Source: Catellatospora sichuanensis
GTDB lineage: Bacteria; Actinomycetota; Actinomycetes; Mycobacteriales; Micromonosporaceae
Assembly: GCF_007483665.1 (NCBI RefSeq)
Contig: NZ_VIQO01000002.1
Location: forward strand, 372,001 to 436,000
DNA length: 64,000 nucleotides
Reading direction: 5' to 3'
Of this stretch, positions 7,301-15,244 are shown piece after piece. Every line of letters starts with the position of its first letter. Within the stretch, counting starts at the first letter, position 1. Both the position numbers and the translations under genes were made by a program. The notes below the pieces were generated by a model that saw only the letters and a program-made list of their open reading frames with translations, made no database searches and was not told the DNA's origin.

Positions 7301-9410
7301 GCAGCACACCCGCCAGGGTGTACGCCACCATCAGCCCGGCGGTGGACCAGGTGTGCGCCAGCGCGACACCGACCGCGGTGGCGCCGACCAGGAACGAGGC
7401 GACCAGGTGGGCGCGGGCCGCGCGCGGGGTGCCGGCGGCCCAGGGCGCGCCCTCGGCGGAGCCGATCCCAGCGACGCCGATCCCGGCGGCCAGCATCGCG
7501 ATCGCGGCGGCGGCCAGCAGCCACTGGGTGGCCACCCAGTCCAGCCCCAGTGAGGCCGGTGCGGCCAGCGCGGTGAGCGCCGCGCCCGCCACGACGGTCT
7601 CGTGCCGCCAGGCGACCGGCAGCGCCAGCGCGGCCGCGATGGTGAGCAGGGCGATCGTGGCGACCAGCGGCCAGCCGGGGTGCCCGGCCCGCTGCGCGAT
7701 CTCGGCGGCGAACCCGGTCACGTCGGCGCTGCCGAACGGCCACGCCGCGGCGACCGGAGCGAGCGCCGCGCGCAGCGCGCTGCCCGCGGTGAACAGGCTG
7801 ATCACGATCAGCGCGAGGGTGGACGCCAATTGCGGGCCGCGCCGGGTCGCCTCCGGGATGGCCCGTACGCCCAGGCCGGTGATCGCCACGGCGGCGGCGA
7901 TGACCAGCAGCGCCCGGTCGGGCAGGGCGACCACGGCGACCCGGGCCGCGGAGCCGATGACGGCCAGCACCATGGCCCCGGCGGCGAGTTCGTTCAGCGG
8001 TGCCCGGCGCAGCATCAGCGCACCGACCAGCGCCACCCCGACCGCCAGCAGCAGCGTCGCCGAGGCGCGCAGCACCGACGGCACGGTGTCGGCGGTGAGC
8101 AGGGCGGCCACGGCGTACACGGTGGCGGCGGCGATGGCCAGCCCGTGCAGCACCCAGGCCAGTTCGCGCAGCCAGAACGCGGAGCGCCGGGTCGCCGTGG
8201 CGGCGGTCTCGGGCCGTCGCATGAAGGTGGCGATGCCCTCCGGCAGCCCGGCGGTCCGGGCGGTCGCGGGCCGGGCCACGGTCGGCGCGCCGTCGCCCGA
8301 GGCGTCGGGATCGGCCGCCGCGGTCGGTGCACCTGACGTCGTGGTCTGCGCGCCCGCGCCCGCGGAAGCCGGGGTGGCCAGGCGCGGGGGCGGGCCGGAG
8401 CGGGCGGGGGCGTTGGCCAGCTCGACGGCGCGGGCGAGCACGGCGTTCTGCGCGGCGACCACGGTCAGCACCACGGCCCAGCCGGCCGGACCGTTGATCA
8501 GGTCGTACACCAGCAGCGGCAACACCGGCTGGATGGCGATCACCACCCCGTACCGCGGGATGGTCAGGCCGGTGGCCCGGTGGTAGAGGTACGCGATCGC
8601 GGCGGTGGCGGCGAAGACCAGCCCGGCGACGACCGCCAGCGACGTGTCGATCAGGCTCAGCTGCGCCAGCAGGTATCCGTCGACCGGCAGCAGGGCCAGA
8701 CCGACCGCGGCCAGCGCCTCGGCGGTCGCCGACAGGCCGCCCCGGACCAGGCTCGGCGCGATGCCGAGCAGCAGGGCGGTGGCCAGCGCCAGCACGGTGA
8801 GGCGGATGCCGGGGGCGACGTTGCTCAGCGCGACGGCGGCGAACACCACCGCGGCGATGCCGAGCAGCAGCGAACCCAGCGCGAGCATGATGTTCTGCAC
8901 CGAGCGCGCGGACGCCTCCGGCGGCGGCTCGGGCAGCGGCGCGACCCGGGGGCCGCCGTCCCGCCGCACGGTGCCGTCCGGTCGTGTCGTGCGGTCGCGG
9001 GGCACCGTGGGCGCCTGCCGCGGCACGCCGGGATCGCCAGCGGCGGTGCCGGAAGTCGGTGTGCCCGGGTCCTGCGCGCCAGGAGGGCGCGGGGAGCTCT
9101 GTGTGCCGGGAGCCTGCGCGCCGGGTGGGCGGGGGAGCCAGCGGCGCTGCTTGGGCGCGGCCTTCTTCTGCCGCTGCGCCTCGGCGTGGGCGAGGATGTC
9201 GCGCTGGTACAGCGCCGCCTGGAGCTTGCTGCTCAGCTTCTTGCGCTCGCCGGACAGGCGCAGGTCCTCGGCGTTCATGTCGGCGATGGCCTTGTTGAGC
9301 CGGTTCACCTCGGCCGCGAGCTGCTCAGGGGTGTTGCCGCAGTGCGGGCAGCGCACGGAGGGGTCACGTTCCCGGCCACACATCGAGCACGTGCTGGTGG
9401 CCGCAGCCAT
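4362..9410 (-). CDS. Giant zinc-ribbon multi-pass membrane protein (SCO7613 C-terminal-domain type)
   Basis: 1682 residues from ATG 9410, preceded by GGAGG at good spacing; a GTG nine codons further upstream is less likely. Residues 8-24 form a zinc ribbon (CSMC ... CPHC). Next come a short charged coiled coil (about 30-80) and a Pro/Gly/Thr linker with PRPPGAQ repeats. From about residue 160 to the end there are dozens of Ala/Leu/Val-rich membrane helices, ending in a basic tail. Such proteins are annotated, as I recall, as SCO7613 C-terminal-domain membrane proteins, with no known function. It is transcribed alone, with a terminator upstream (9623-9655). Without similarity to a known transporter core, I assign no substrate. 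Confidence 0.8.
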   Translation of the reverse strand: MAAATSTCSMCGRERDPSVRCPHCGNTPEQLAAEVNRLNKAIADMNAEDLRLSGERKKLSSKLQAALYQRDILAHAEAQRQKKAAPKQRRWLPRPPGAQAPGTQSSPRPPGAQDPGTPTSGTAAGDPGVPRQAPTVPRDRTTRPDGTVRRDGGPRVAPLPEPPPEASARSVQNIMLALGSLLLGIAAVVFAAVALSNVAPGIRLTVLALATALLLGIAPSLVRGGLSATAEALAAVGLALLPVDGYLLAQLSLIDTSLAVVAGLVFAATAAIAYLYHRATGLTIPRYGVVIAIQPVLPLLVYDLINGPAGWAVVLTVVAAQNAVLARAVELANAPARSGPPPRLATPASAGAGAQTTTSGAPTAAADPDASGDGAPTVARPATARTAGLPEGIATFMRRPETAATATRRSAFWLRELAWVLHGLAIAAATVYAVAALLTADTVPSVLRASATLLLAVGVALVGALMLRRAPLNELAAGAMVLAVIGSAARVAVVALPDRALLVIAAAVAITGLGVRAIPEATRRGPQLASTLALIVISLFTAGSALRAALAPVAAAWPFGSADVTGFAAEIAQRAGHPGWPLVATIALLTIAAALALPVAWRHETVVAGAALTALAAPASLGLDWVATQWLLAAAAIAMLAAGIGVAGIGSAEGAPWAAGTPRAARAHLVASFLVGATAVGVALAHTWSTAGLMVAYTLAGVLLAAAQRVLPAPPATGLLGDAAAGAAAFAAPVAVGTGVLTVFPAAGEQVALAASFLACAATLALVAARLVAHRRIGTPLSLGAGLGALAVAGAAFGTAGAGVLDAGLGALLLVSAILLALAPSIDSGRRADRALDGADFAAAAVTTALIAALARVAHLVAPSYWLVLSALLVLAVGVAVRLLPQELRRGPVAGSAMAGGILVLIAGYPALAGGIKALALPGELWAANLAPVGGGVEFGWQAPAALVVLAVAAAVVLPPPRSHQAAAVAAILATVGAPAALGWPWWAPIVLGLTIATGYALAAAVAEDARAGYTRLAVATAVALHALGASLVRPWTTAAALGMIALVGAALVLMAVLMTQQAEQAGARPPAHLDVLGGAGVLAVLLAGPAALAAFAASAGKEPDVLLTAALGGTSIGLAALAAARRPAAPYLGWGTVGVAVSGTLIALLALANGHPAGVYAAAAVLLVVLAELLRTTTRDQLGLTPERVAVPIPRRVPKEGPQRWRVGFDSRQELIERSRRFPSYPGAMAAAAAAAPAFIALASLAPALHTALVRPYDSLNAIWQGPPAATTVAADVAAVLTAVLLTVAAGIAAVGFGGGPTRAVSVVVPGAAVTLLIAPAGLGLAWPASVLAGLGVFTVCMLSVALTEPPSGEDVDRPVRAARVAVLLLGLIAGGAGLAGALATPGLTIFTFGGAVAVGAVAALGGKSQRARILGWLGAALAAQLFVLTVSLRIGAKPEWAAFGVLGVGAILIVGAALHPRFTRPEALREASAVEWAGYTAGVIALALAVRAPSQVAALLVGWGAVLGIAATRAGRPTGQRRVLFWAAAGSEIAAWWLIMRSADIALPEAYTLPFALLALAVGLLELRQRPQLGSWAAYGPALIAGFGPTVVVVLVTDTNPIREVGLLVAAILTLVIGSRYGQQAPVAIGATVTVIAALHALTLVGTTWLGVLVGGIVLIVLGANSERRRRAADRYKQFR

Positions 9411-9490
9411 GGCTACCTCCGACTCCCGGCACGTCACCGGCCGCTGGTGGGGAGTCCTCGGTGGTCCGCCGTCCAGGCGGACCGCAGGGA

Positions 9491-9593
9491 CGAGCCACTA
9501 GCGGAGACGACGCGGCGTATGGATCCACTCAGCAGCAGCATGCCTAATAGGAGTGACCTTTGAAAAGCCCCATTTCAGTCAGCTAGTGGCTCG
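9491..9593. repeat. 12-bp inverted repeat flanking a 79-bp segment
   Basis: CGAGCCACTAGC at 9491-9502 is exactly complementary to GCTAGTGGCTCG at 9582-9593. The segment lies in the presumed 5' region of the giant membrane protein gene, upstream of its start at 9410. It could be a structured leader or a small fold-back element. Function unknown. Confidence 0.5.
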
Positions 9594-9622
9594 ACGGGAC
9601 GCGCGGCGCGTCACGCATGCGA

Positions 9623-9655
9623 AAGGGCCCACCCGCGATATGCGGATGGGCCCTT
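9623..9655 (-). terminator. Terminator of UDP-glucose dehydrogenase gene
   Basis: The 14-nt arms at 9623-9636 and 9642-9655 (AAGGGCCCACCCGC against GCGGATGGGCCCTT, one G-T type mismatch) surround a 5-nt loop. It lies just downstream of the minus-strand gene ending at 9670 and is followed on that strand by CTTTC. Confidence 0.75.
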
Positions 9656-9669
9656 CTCACGTGGTGCGG

Positions 9670-11088
9670 TCAGACCGTCGGGCGGCCCAGCGCGCGCAGC
9701 GTCCAGCCCGCGGACTTCCAGGCGGTCGCGTCGAGGCAGTTGCGCCCGTCGACGACCAGCTTGGTGGCGGCGACCTCGCCCAGCGCCACCGGGTCGGCGT
9801 TGCGGAACTCGGCCCACTCGGTGAGCACGCAGACCAGGTCGGCGTCGGTGACGGCGTCCACCATCGACTTGGCGTACTCGACCTCGGGCAGCGCCCGCTT
9901 CGCGTTCTCCATGCCCTGCGGGTCGTACACGTGCACCGCGGCACCGGCGCGGGACAGCATGCCCGCCACGGCGAGCGCCGGCGCGTCGCGTACGTCGTCG
10001 GAGTTGGGCTTGAAGGTCGCGCCGAGCACGGCGATCCGTGCGCCGGACAGGTCCGGGCCGGCCGGGCCGAACTTGCGGCCGAGCAGGCCGGCGGCGAGGT
10101 TGAGCACCCGCTGACGGCGGCGCAGGTTGATCAGGTCGACCTCGTGCAGGAAGCGCAGCGCCTCGCCGGCGCCCAGCTCCTGGGCGCGGGCCTGGAAGGC
10201 GCGGATGTCCTTGGGCAGGCAGCCGCCGCCGAAGCCGACGCCCGACTGCAGGAAGCGGTTGCCGATGCGCGGGTCGTAGCCGAGTGCGCGGGCCAGCTGG
10301 GTGATGTCACCGCCGGCGACCTCGCAGACCTCGGCCATCGCGTTGATGAAGGAGATCTTGGTGGCCAGGAAGGAGTTCGCGGCGACCTTGACCAGCTCGG
10401 CGGTGGCGAAGTCGGTGGAGACCACCGGCACCTCGCGGTCCTCGGTGGCGGCCAGGTCGAAGACGCCCTTGTGGGCGGCGTGCAGCAGTGAGTTCGACCA
10501 CTCGGTCTTGGTGGCCACGACGATGCGGTTGGGCCGCATGACGTCGTCGACGGCGAAGCCCTCCTGCAGGAACTCGGGGCTCCAGGCGACCTCGACCGCC
10601 AGCTCCGGGCGGGCGTGCTTGGCGACCAGCTGCTCGACCCACTCGGCGGTGCCCACCGGCACGGTGGACTTGCCGACGATCAGGGCCTTGCGGCTGAGGT
10701 GCTGGGCCAGGTTGCTGACCGACGCCTCGACGTAGGTCAGGTCGGCGCCCAGGCCGCTGGCGCGCTGCGGGGTGCCCACGCAGATGAAGTGCACGTCACC
10801 GAAGTCGGCCGTCTCCTGGTACGACGTGGTGAAGCGCAGCCGCCCGGCGGCCAGGTTGCGGCGCAGCATCTCGTCGAGCCCGGGCTCGTGGAAGGGCACC
10901 TCGCCCTTGCCCAGCTTCTCGATCTTGTCGACGTCCACGTCGAACCCGATGACCTCGTAACCGAGTTCGGCGTAGCAGATGGCGTAGGTGGCTCCCAGGT
11001 AACCGGTGCCGATGAAGGTCAGTCGGGGCCGGGCGGCGCCTGACGGCGGGGTGACCGGGGCAGGCTGGCTCGCGTACGGGAGCGTCAC
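9670..11088 (-). CDS. UDP-glucose 6-dehydrogenase
   Basis: 472 residues from GTG 11088, which has AAGGAG nine bases upstream; a TTG at 11112 would bypass that site. The enzyme oxidises UDP-glucose twice with NAD to UDP-glucuronate, a precursor for polysaccharides and glycosylated metabolites. Visible features are the Rossmann GTGYLGATYA motif near residues 27-36, EVAWSPEFLQEGFAVDD, and the catalytic GFGGGCLPKD with Cys290. The C-terminal domain contains ATFKPNSDDVRDAPA and DGRNCLD. Length is typical. No capsule or exopolysaccharide genes adjoin it, so its end product cannot be inferred here. Confidence 0.93.
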   Translation of the reverse strand: MTLPYASQPAPVTPPSGAARPRLTFIGTGYLGATYAICYAELGYEVIGFDVDVDKIEKLGKGEVPFHEPGLDEMLRRNLAAGRLRFTTSYQETADFGDVHFICVGTPQRASGLGADLTYVEASVSNLAQHLSRKALIVGKSTVPVGTAEWVEQLVAKHARPELAVEVAWSPEFLQEGFAVDDVMRPNRIVVATKTEWSNSLLHAAHKGVFDLAATEDREVPVVSTDFATAELVKVAANSFLATKISFINAMAEVCEVAGGDITQLARALGYDPRIGNRFLQSGVGFGGGCLPKDIRAFQARAQELGAGEALRFLHEVDLINLRRRQRVLNLAAGLLGRKFGPAGPDLSGARIAVLGATFKPNSDDVRDAPALAVAGMLSRAGAAVHVYDPQGMENAKRALPEVEYAKSMVDAVTDADLVCVLTEWAEFRNADPVALGEVAATKLVVDGRNCLDATAWKSAGWTLRALGRPTV

Positions 11089-11219
11089 GCTTCTCGTCTC
11101 CTTGATCCGCAAGGGGTGGGGGTATCAGGTTTGAGCAGTTGAAGAGCCTACGCCCTAGACCACCCCAAAGAAAGTTTACCGGCAGGCGCTGGACGAGCTC
11201 GGCTGATCGAGCGTTAAGC

Positions 11220-11231
11220 TACCGACCGGTA
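11220..11231. promoter_or_regulatory. Putative TetR-type operator upstream of acyl-CoA dehydrogenase
   Basis: TACCGACCGGTA reads TACCG-AC-CGGTA, an inverted repeat with a 2-bp centre. It lies 36 bp before the GTG start at 11268. Short sites of this kind are used by TetR-family regulators of acyl-CoA metabolism. No regulator gene is adjacent, so the assignment is tentative. Confidence 0.3.
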
Positions 11232-11267
11232 CGCCCCATATGAAAGCCGGTTCAGAGGAGGTCTCGG

Positions 11268-12422
11268 GTGTTCGCGCTGTATCAGCTCTCCGAGGAGCAC
11301 GTGGCGATCCGCGACGCGGTGCGTGAGGTCTGCGACGCCAAGGTCGCCCCGAACGCCGCCGAAGCGGACGAAACGAGCGAGTTCCCGCAGGCCAGCTTCG
11401 ATGCGCTGCGAGCCTCGGACTTCCACGCCCCGCACATCCCCGAGGAGTACGGCGGCGCGGGCGCGGACGCGCTCGCCACCGCGATCGTCATCGAGGAGGT
11501 CGCCCGCGCCTGCGCCTCGTCCTCGCTGATCCCGGCCGTGAACAAGCTGGGCACCATGCCGCTGCTGCTGGCCGGCTCGGCCGAGCTCAAGCAGCGCTAC
11601 CTGCCGAAGGTCGCCTCCGGTGAGGGCATGTTCTCGTACTGCCTCTCCGAGCCCGAGGCCGGCAGCGACGCGGCGGCCATGACAACCCGGGCAGTTCGTG
11701 ACGAAGATCACTATATTCTCAACGGCGTGAAGCGCTGGATCACCAACGCCGGCGTCAGCGAGTACTACACCGTCTTCGCCGTCACCGAGCCCGGCATCGG
11801 CGCCAAGGGCATCTCCGCCTTCGTGGTCGAGAAGTCCGACCCGGGCGTCAGCTTCGGCGCGCCCGAGAAGAAGCTCGGCATCAAGGGCTCGCCCACCCGC
11901 GAGGTGTACCTCGACAACGTGCGCATCCCCGCCGACCGGATGATCGGCGAGCCCGGCACCGGCTTCGCCACCGCCATGCGCACCCTGGACCACACCCGGG
12001 TCACCATCGCCGCGCAGGCGCTCGGCATCGCGCAGGGCGCGCTGGACGCGGCCCTGGACTACGTCAAGGAGCGCCGCCAGTTCGGCAAGCCCATCGCGGA
12101 CTTCCAGGGCGTGCAGTTCATGCTCGCCGACATGGGCATGAAGCTCACCGCCGCCCGCGAGCTCACCTACGCCGCCGCGGCCCGCTCCGAGCGCGGCGAC
12201 GCCGACCTCACCTACTTCGGTGCGGCCGCCAAGTGCTTCGCCTCCGACGTGGCCATGGCCGTCACCACCGACGCGGTCCAGCTGCTCGGCGGCTACGGCT
12301 ACACCAAGGACTTCCCGCTGGAGCGCATGATGCGCGACGCCAAGATCACCCAGATCTACGAGGGCACCAACCAGGTCCAGCGCATCGTCATGGCCCGCCA
12401 ACTGCTCAAGGGCGTCATCTAG
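11268..12422 (+). CDS. Acyl-CoA dehydrogenase
   Basis: FAD-dependent alpha,beta-dehydrogenase of acyl-CoAs, 384 residues. Visible features are the FAD/substrate loop YCLSEPEAGSDAAAM, the RWITNAG strand, the ERRQFGKPIADFQ segment, and the C-terminal QIYEGTNQVQR with catalytic Glu365. This pattern and length match the short/branched-chain subfamily, but chain specificity cannot be read. The GTG start at 11268 has GAGGAGG upstream. The gene stands alone, with a possible TetR-type palindrome in its promoter. Its electrons would go to an ETF not encoded in this window. Confidence 0.93.
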   Translation: MFALYQLSEEHVAIRDAVREVCDAKVAPNAAEADETSEFPQASFDALRASDFHAPHIPEEYGGAGADALATAIVIEEVARACASSSLIPAVNKLGTMPLLLAGSAELKQRYLPKVASGEGMFSYCLSEPEAGSDAAAMTTRAVRDEDHYILNGVKRWITNAGVSEYYTVFAVTEPGIGAKGISAFVVEKSDPGVSFGAPEKKLGIKGSPTREVYLDNVRIPADRMIGEPGTGFATAMRTLDHTRVTIAAQALGIAQGALDAALDYVKERRQFGKPIADFQGVQFMLADMGMKLTAARELTYAAAARSERGDADLTYFGAAAKCFASDVAMAVTTDAVQLLGGYGYTKDFPLERMMRDAKITQIYEGTNQVQRIVMARQLLKGVI

Positions 12423-12571
12423 TCCGGCGAGGGCGACGGCGGCAGACACGGACACAGCACTGCTGGAACGCGGAATTCAAAAGCTGCAAACGCGGAAAAT
12501 ACTGGCTGCGGATGCGGAAGAAGCCTAGGTTGGCGGCGTGGATGGATCGCTCACGGGCTTGGCCCAGGGCG

Positions 12572-13390
12572 TCACCCGTTCGGGTCCTCGGCGGCCGTGA
12601 CCGTCATCGACTCGAGCATGGGCGCGCCGAAGGTGGTCACCATCGCCACGTCGGAGGCGTCGCGGCCGCGCCCGATCAGGATCCGGCCCTTGCGTGGACG
12701 GTTGTTGCGCGGATCGAACGTCCACCACCGGTCGCCGAGCCACACTTCCATCCAGGCCGCGAAGTCCATCGGTGCCGGGTCTGGGGGCACGTCGAGGTCG
12801 GGCAGGTAGCCGAACACGTAGCGGGCCGGGATGTTCAGCGCCCGGCAGAACGAGATGGCCAGGTGGGTGAAGTCGCGGCACACCCCGAAACCCGAGGCGT
12901 TGACGTCGGCAGCGGTCGAACGCGCGTCGCTGGTGCCGTACCCGAACGTCAGGTGTCCGTTGACGTAGTCGCAGATCGCCTGCACCCGCATGTGGTCGGC
13001 CGGGAGGGCGCCGAACCGCGACCAGGCCTCGTCGCCGAGCATGTCGGGCAGGCAGAAGCGGCTGGGCAGGGTGAAGATCAGCACGTCGTCGGGCAGCTCG
13101 TCGGGCAGGCGTTGCGGTGCGTTGCCTGCGGTGTCCTCGGTGGCGTCGGGCACCAGCGCCGTCGCCTCGTAGCGCACCGTGCACCGGCCGGCGGGCAGCA
13201 CCAGCCGGGTGCAGGGATTGTCGTACAGGTCGACGTAGCTGCGCACGTTGAGCTGTGGCTCCAGCGACCAGGCGCGGGCGATGACCGAGACCGGCCCGGT
13301 TCCCCTGGGCTCGATCTGCAGCACGGCCGGGGTGTCCACGGCGGACTGATAGACGAACTCGCAACCGACCCGTACCCGACGCACGTTCAT
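12572..13390 (-). CDS. Transglutaminase-like cysteine protease-fold protein
   Basis: 272 residues. The N-terminal ~110 form the beta-rich region seen in bacterial transglutaminase-like proteins. The core follows, with GVCRDFTHLAISFCRALNI (Cys171 the presumed nucleophile), GYLPDLDVPPDPAPMD, and RWWTFDPRNN supplying the catalytic Asp. The usual His of the HAWxE motif is Ala here (MDFAAWMEVWLG). As I recall, Ser or Ala at this site is common in one actinobacterial branch, so either another residue substitutes or the protein is not a classical peptidase. No signal peptide is seen, so it is probably cytoplasmic. Start ATG 13390. Confidence 0.8.
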   Translation of the reverse strand: MNVRRVRVGCEFVYQSAVDTPAVLQIEPRGTGPVSVIARAWSLEPQLNVRSYVDLYDNPCTRLVLPAGRCTVRYEATALVPDATEDTAGNAPQRLPDELPDDVLIFTLPSRFCLPDMLGDEAWSRFGALPADHMRVQAICDYVNGHLTFGYGTSDARSTAADVNASGFGVCRDFTHLAISFCRALNIPARYVFGYLPDLDVPPDPAPMDFAAWMEVWLGDRWWTFDPRNNRPRKGRILIGRGRDASDVAMVTTFGAPMLESMTVTAAEDPNG

Positions 13391-13473
13391 GTCCCACCCT
13401 GTGTCCCGAGTGTTCCGGCGTCACACCTGTCAGTGCATTGTCACATCCAGATATTTCGGTCGAGGTCGGCTGG

Positions 13474-13959
13474 TCAGCGGCGGTCCGTGCGGCGGGCGGT
13501 GTCGGCGCGGACCTCGCGGGTGGCGGTGAGCAGCGCATCTGCGGCACGCGAGAAGTAGTCGAACAGCACCGCCAGTTCCTCGGGCCGGTAGCCCTGGAAC
13601 ACCTCGCCGAGCCGCTGCCTTGCCGGGCCGACGATGGTGTCCACGTCCAGCTTCGGCACGGGCTCGACCAGCACCCGGCGGCGGTCGGCGGGGTCGGCGA
13701 TGCGGCGTACGTGCCCGGCGCGTTCCAGCCGGTCGATGAGCCGGGTGGTCGCGCCTGTGGTCAGCCCGGTGCGCTCGGCCAGCTCGCCGGAGGTAAGCCG
13801 CCCGGCGAGGTTCAGCGTGCTCAGCGCGGCCCAGTCGGTGGGGTGCATGCCGGCCGCGTCGGCGGCGGCCTGGGCGTGCGCGGTCATCGCGTCGAGGTAG
13901 CGCCGGAACGTCTCGTGTGCTCCCTGCGGCATCCCGGCGGGCGGCGTGGCGTCGGCCAT
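13474..13959 (-). CDS. MarR-family transcriptional regulator
   Basis: 161 residues with a winged-helix core: LNLAGRLTSGELAERTGLTTGATTRLIDRLERAGHVRR is the helix-turn-helix, and ADPADRRRVLVEPV is the wing with the family's DxRR signature. Flanking helices (residues ~10-35 and 110-145) would form the dimer interface. It is divergent from the SnoaL-like gene at 14070. The spacer carries TCTGCATGAGTGCAGA, so it probably represses itself and the neighbour. The inducing ligand is unknown. Confidence 0.9.
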   Translation of the reverse strand: MADATPPAGMPQGAHETFRRYLDAMTAHAQAAADAAGMHPTDWAALSTLNLAGRLTSGELAERTGLTTGATTRLIDRLERAGHVRRIADPADRRRVLVEPVPKLDVDTIVGPARQRLGEVFQGYRPEELAVLFDYFSRAADALLTATREVRADTARRTDRR

Positions 13960-13986
13960 GGCGTGGCGGCTCCCTCTGCGCTAATC

Positions 13987-14010
13987 TCTGCATGAGTGCA
14001 GATATTGCAC
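13987..14010. promoter_or_regulatory. Putative MarR operator between divergent genes
   Basis: TCTGCA-TGAG-TGCAGA at 13987-14002 is an inverted repeat. The overlapping TGCAGATATTGCA at 13998-14010 offers a second TGCA pair. It lies in the 110-bp spacer between the MarR gene and the SnoaL-like gene. Location and symmetry suggest autoregulation. Confidence 0.5.
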
Positions 14011-14069
14011 GCCTGCAGTTTCTGCGTGTCCGGAGCCCATGCTAGGCCCGGCCGACCAGGGAGGAACAT

Positions 14070-14522
14070 GTGAACCACCCCGACCGCACCGCCGACCTGG
14101 TGGCGATCGAGCGGCTACTGGCGTCGCTCGCGCACGCCTGGGAGGCCGCCGACGCCGATGCCTTCGGCCGCGCCTTCACCGCCGACGCCAGCTACGTGAC
14201 CTTCGTCGGCACCGTGTATCGGGGGCGCGAGGACATCACCGAAAGCCACCGCGCGCTGTTCCAGGCGTTCACCAAGGGCACCCGGCTGGCCGGAGAGACG
14301 ATCGCCACCACGTTCCTCGGCCCGGACACCGCGGTGGTCGTCGGCCGCGGCGACACCTACAAAGGACGACGCCGCCCCGCGCTCTCGAAGATCCAGACCT
14401 ACACGCTGGTACGCGAACCCGACGGCTGGCGGGTCGCCGCCTTCCACAACACCCGCCGCCGCTCGCTGATGGAAACGATCCAGTTCCGCTTCGCCCCCGG
14501 CACCCGGCCCGCTGTCCGCTGA
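14070..14522 (+). CDS. SgcJ/EcaC-type SnoaL-like (NTF2-fold) protein
   Basis: 150 residues with the cone-shaped NTF2/SnoaL fold pattern: LERLLA-like N-terminal helix, AWEAADADAFGRAFTADASYVTFVG, YRGREDITESHRALFQ, and a C-terminal YTLVREPDGWRVAAFHNTR strand pair. Related proteins bind small hydrophobic ligands or act as minor oxidoreductases or hydrolases; no catalytic residue can be named here. Start is GTG 14070 with GGGAGG upstream. It is divergent from the MarR gene and likely its target. Confidence 0.8.
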   Translation: MNHPDRTADLVAIERLLASLAHAWEAADADAFGRAFTADASYVTFVGTVYRGREDITESHRALFQAFTKGTRLAGETIATTFLGPDTAVVVGRGDTYKGRRRPALSKIQTYTLVREPDGWRVAAFHNTRRRSLMETIQFRFAPGTRPAVR

Positions 14523-14613
14523 CGGCGAAAGTCCGGTGCGGACGAAGGCGGTTGGCGAGGACGTGCGGCGGGTATCCGCCTGGCAACGTCAGCCGTACTG
14601 AGGAAAGGCTCCC

Positions 14614-15111
14614 ATGACACAGACCGAATGGGTCGCGGACAGCCGCGCCGCCGGACAGGTCGTCGTCGCGACCTACGACACCTACGCCGAGGCGGAGCGG
14701 GCCGTCGACCACCTGTCCGACAACGGGTTCCCGGTCGAGCGCACCGCGATCGCCGGTCGCGGGCTCAGCCTGGTCGAGCAGGTCACCGGTCGGATGACGA
14801 CGTGGCGTGCCGCCGCGCACGGCGCGGTGAGCGGAGCCCTGCTCGGTGCGCTGTTCGCCTGGCTGTTCGGCTTCTTCAACTGGGTCACGCCGCTGATCTC
14901 GCTGCTGCTGCTCATCCTCTACGGCGCCGGGTTCGGCGCGGTCGCGGGCGGGTTGTTCGGCCTGGCCGGGCACGCGCTCACCGGCGGCCGCCGCGACTTC
15001 TCCTCGGTGTCGGCGATGCAGGCCGACCGCTACCAGATCCTGGTCGACGCCGCGGCCGCAGACGAGGCGATCCGCCTGCTCGACGAGGGCGGCATCGCCG
15101 GCCGCGCCTGA
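14614..15111 (+). CDS. General-stress-protein-17M-like membrane protein
   Basis: 165 residues. The first ~60 (VVVATYDTYAEAERAVDHLSDNGFPVERTAIAGRGL) match the small alpha/beta domain of YflT/general stress protein 17M. Two glycine-rich membrane segments follow (AAAHGAVSGALLGALFAWLFG and LISLLLLILYGAGFGAVAGG), then a repeat of the alpha/beta strand pattern (YQILVDAAAADEAIRLLDEGG). This suggests a membrane-anchored stress protein of unknown activity. ATG 14614 has GAGGAAAGG upstream, and a strong terminator follows at 15128-15171. Confidence 0.75.
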   Translation: MTQTEWVADSRAAGQVVVATYDTYAEAERAVDHLSDNGFPVERTAIAGRGLSLVEQVTGRMTTWRAAAHGAVSGALLGALFAWLFGFFNWVTPLISLLLLILYGAGFGAVAGGLFGLAGHALTGGRRDFSSVSAMQADRYQILVDAAAADEAIRLLDEGGIAGRA

Positions 15112-15127
15112 CCGAGCGCATCCTGGA

Positions 15128-15171
15128 CCGGACGGCTCCCGATCGCCGCAGTGCGGACGGGAGCCGTCCGG
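15128..15171 (+). terminator. Rho-independent terminator
   Basis: CCGGACGGCTCCC at 15128-15140 pairs exactly with GGGAGCCGTCCGG at 15159-15171, followed by CTTTGT. It ends the stress-protein transcript. Confidence 0.85.
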
Positions 15172-15186
15172 CTTTGTCCCTGATGG

Positions 15187-15200
15187 AGTAATCGATTACT
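15187..15200. promoter_or_regulatory. Perfect 14-bp palindrome AGTAATCGATTACT (LacI-type operator)
   Basis: AGTAATCGATTACT is fully self-complementary with a central CG, the layout of LacI/GalR-family operators. It lies 79 bp before the ATG of the GH35 gene and about 57 bp (centre to centre) from a second palindrome at 15245. Confidence 0.55.
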
Positions 15201-15244
15201 GGATCGCTGACAAGCAGCTCCACTGATATCTGGTCGGGACTGGT

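Noticed and set aside
4996-7743. 915-codon frame overlapping the giant membrane protein on the same strand
   Set aside because: Arg/Gly-rich translation of the +1 frame; the zinc-ribbon/membrane frame has coherent helices and a ribosome site.
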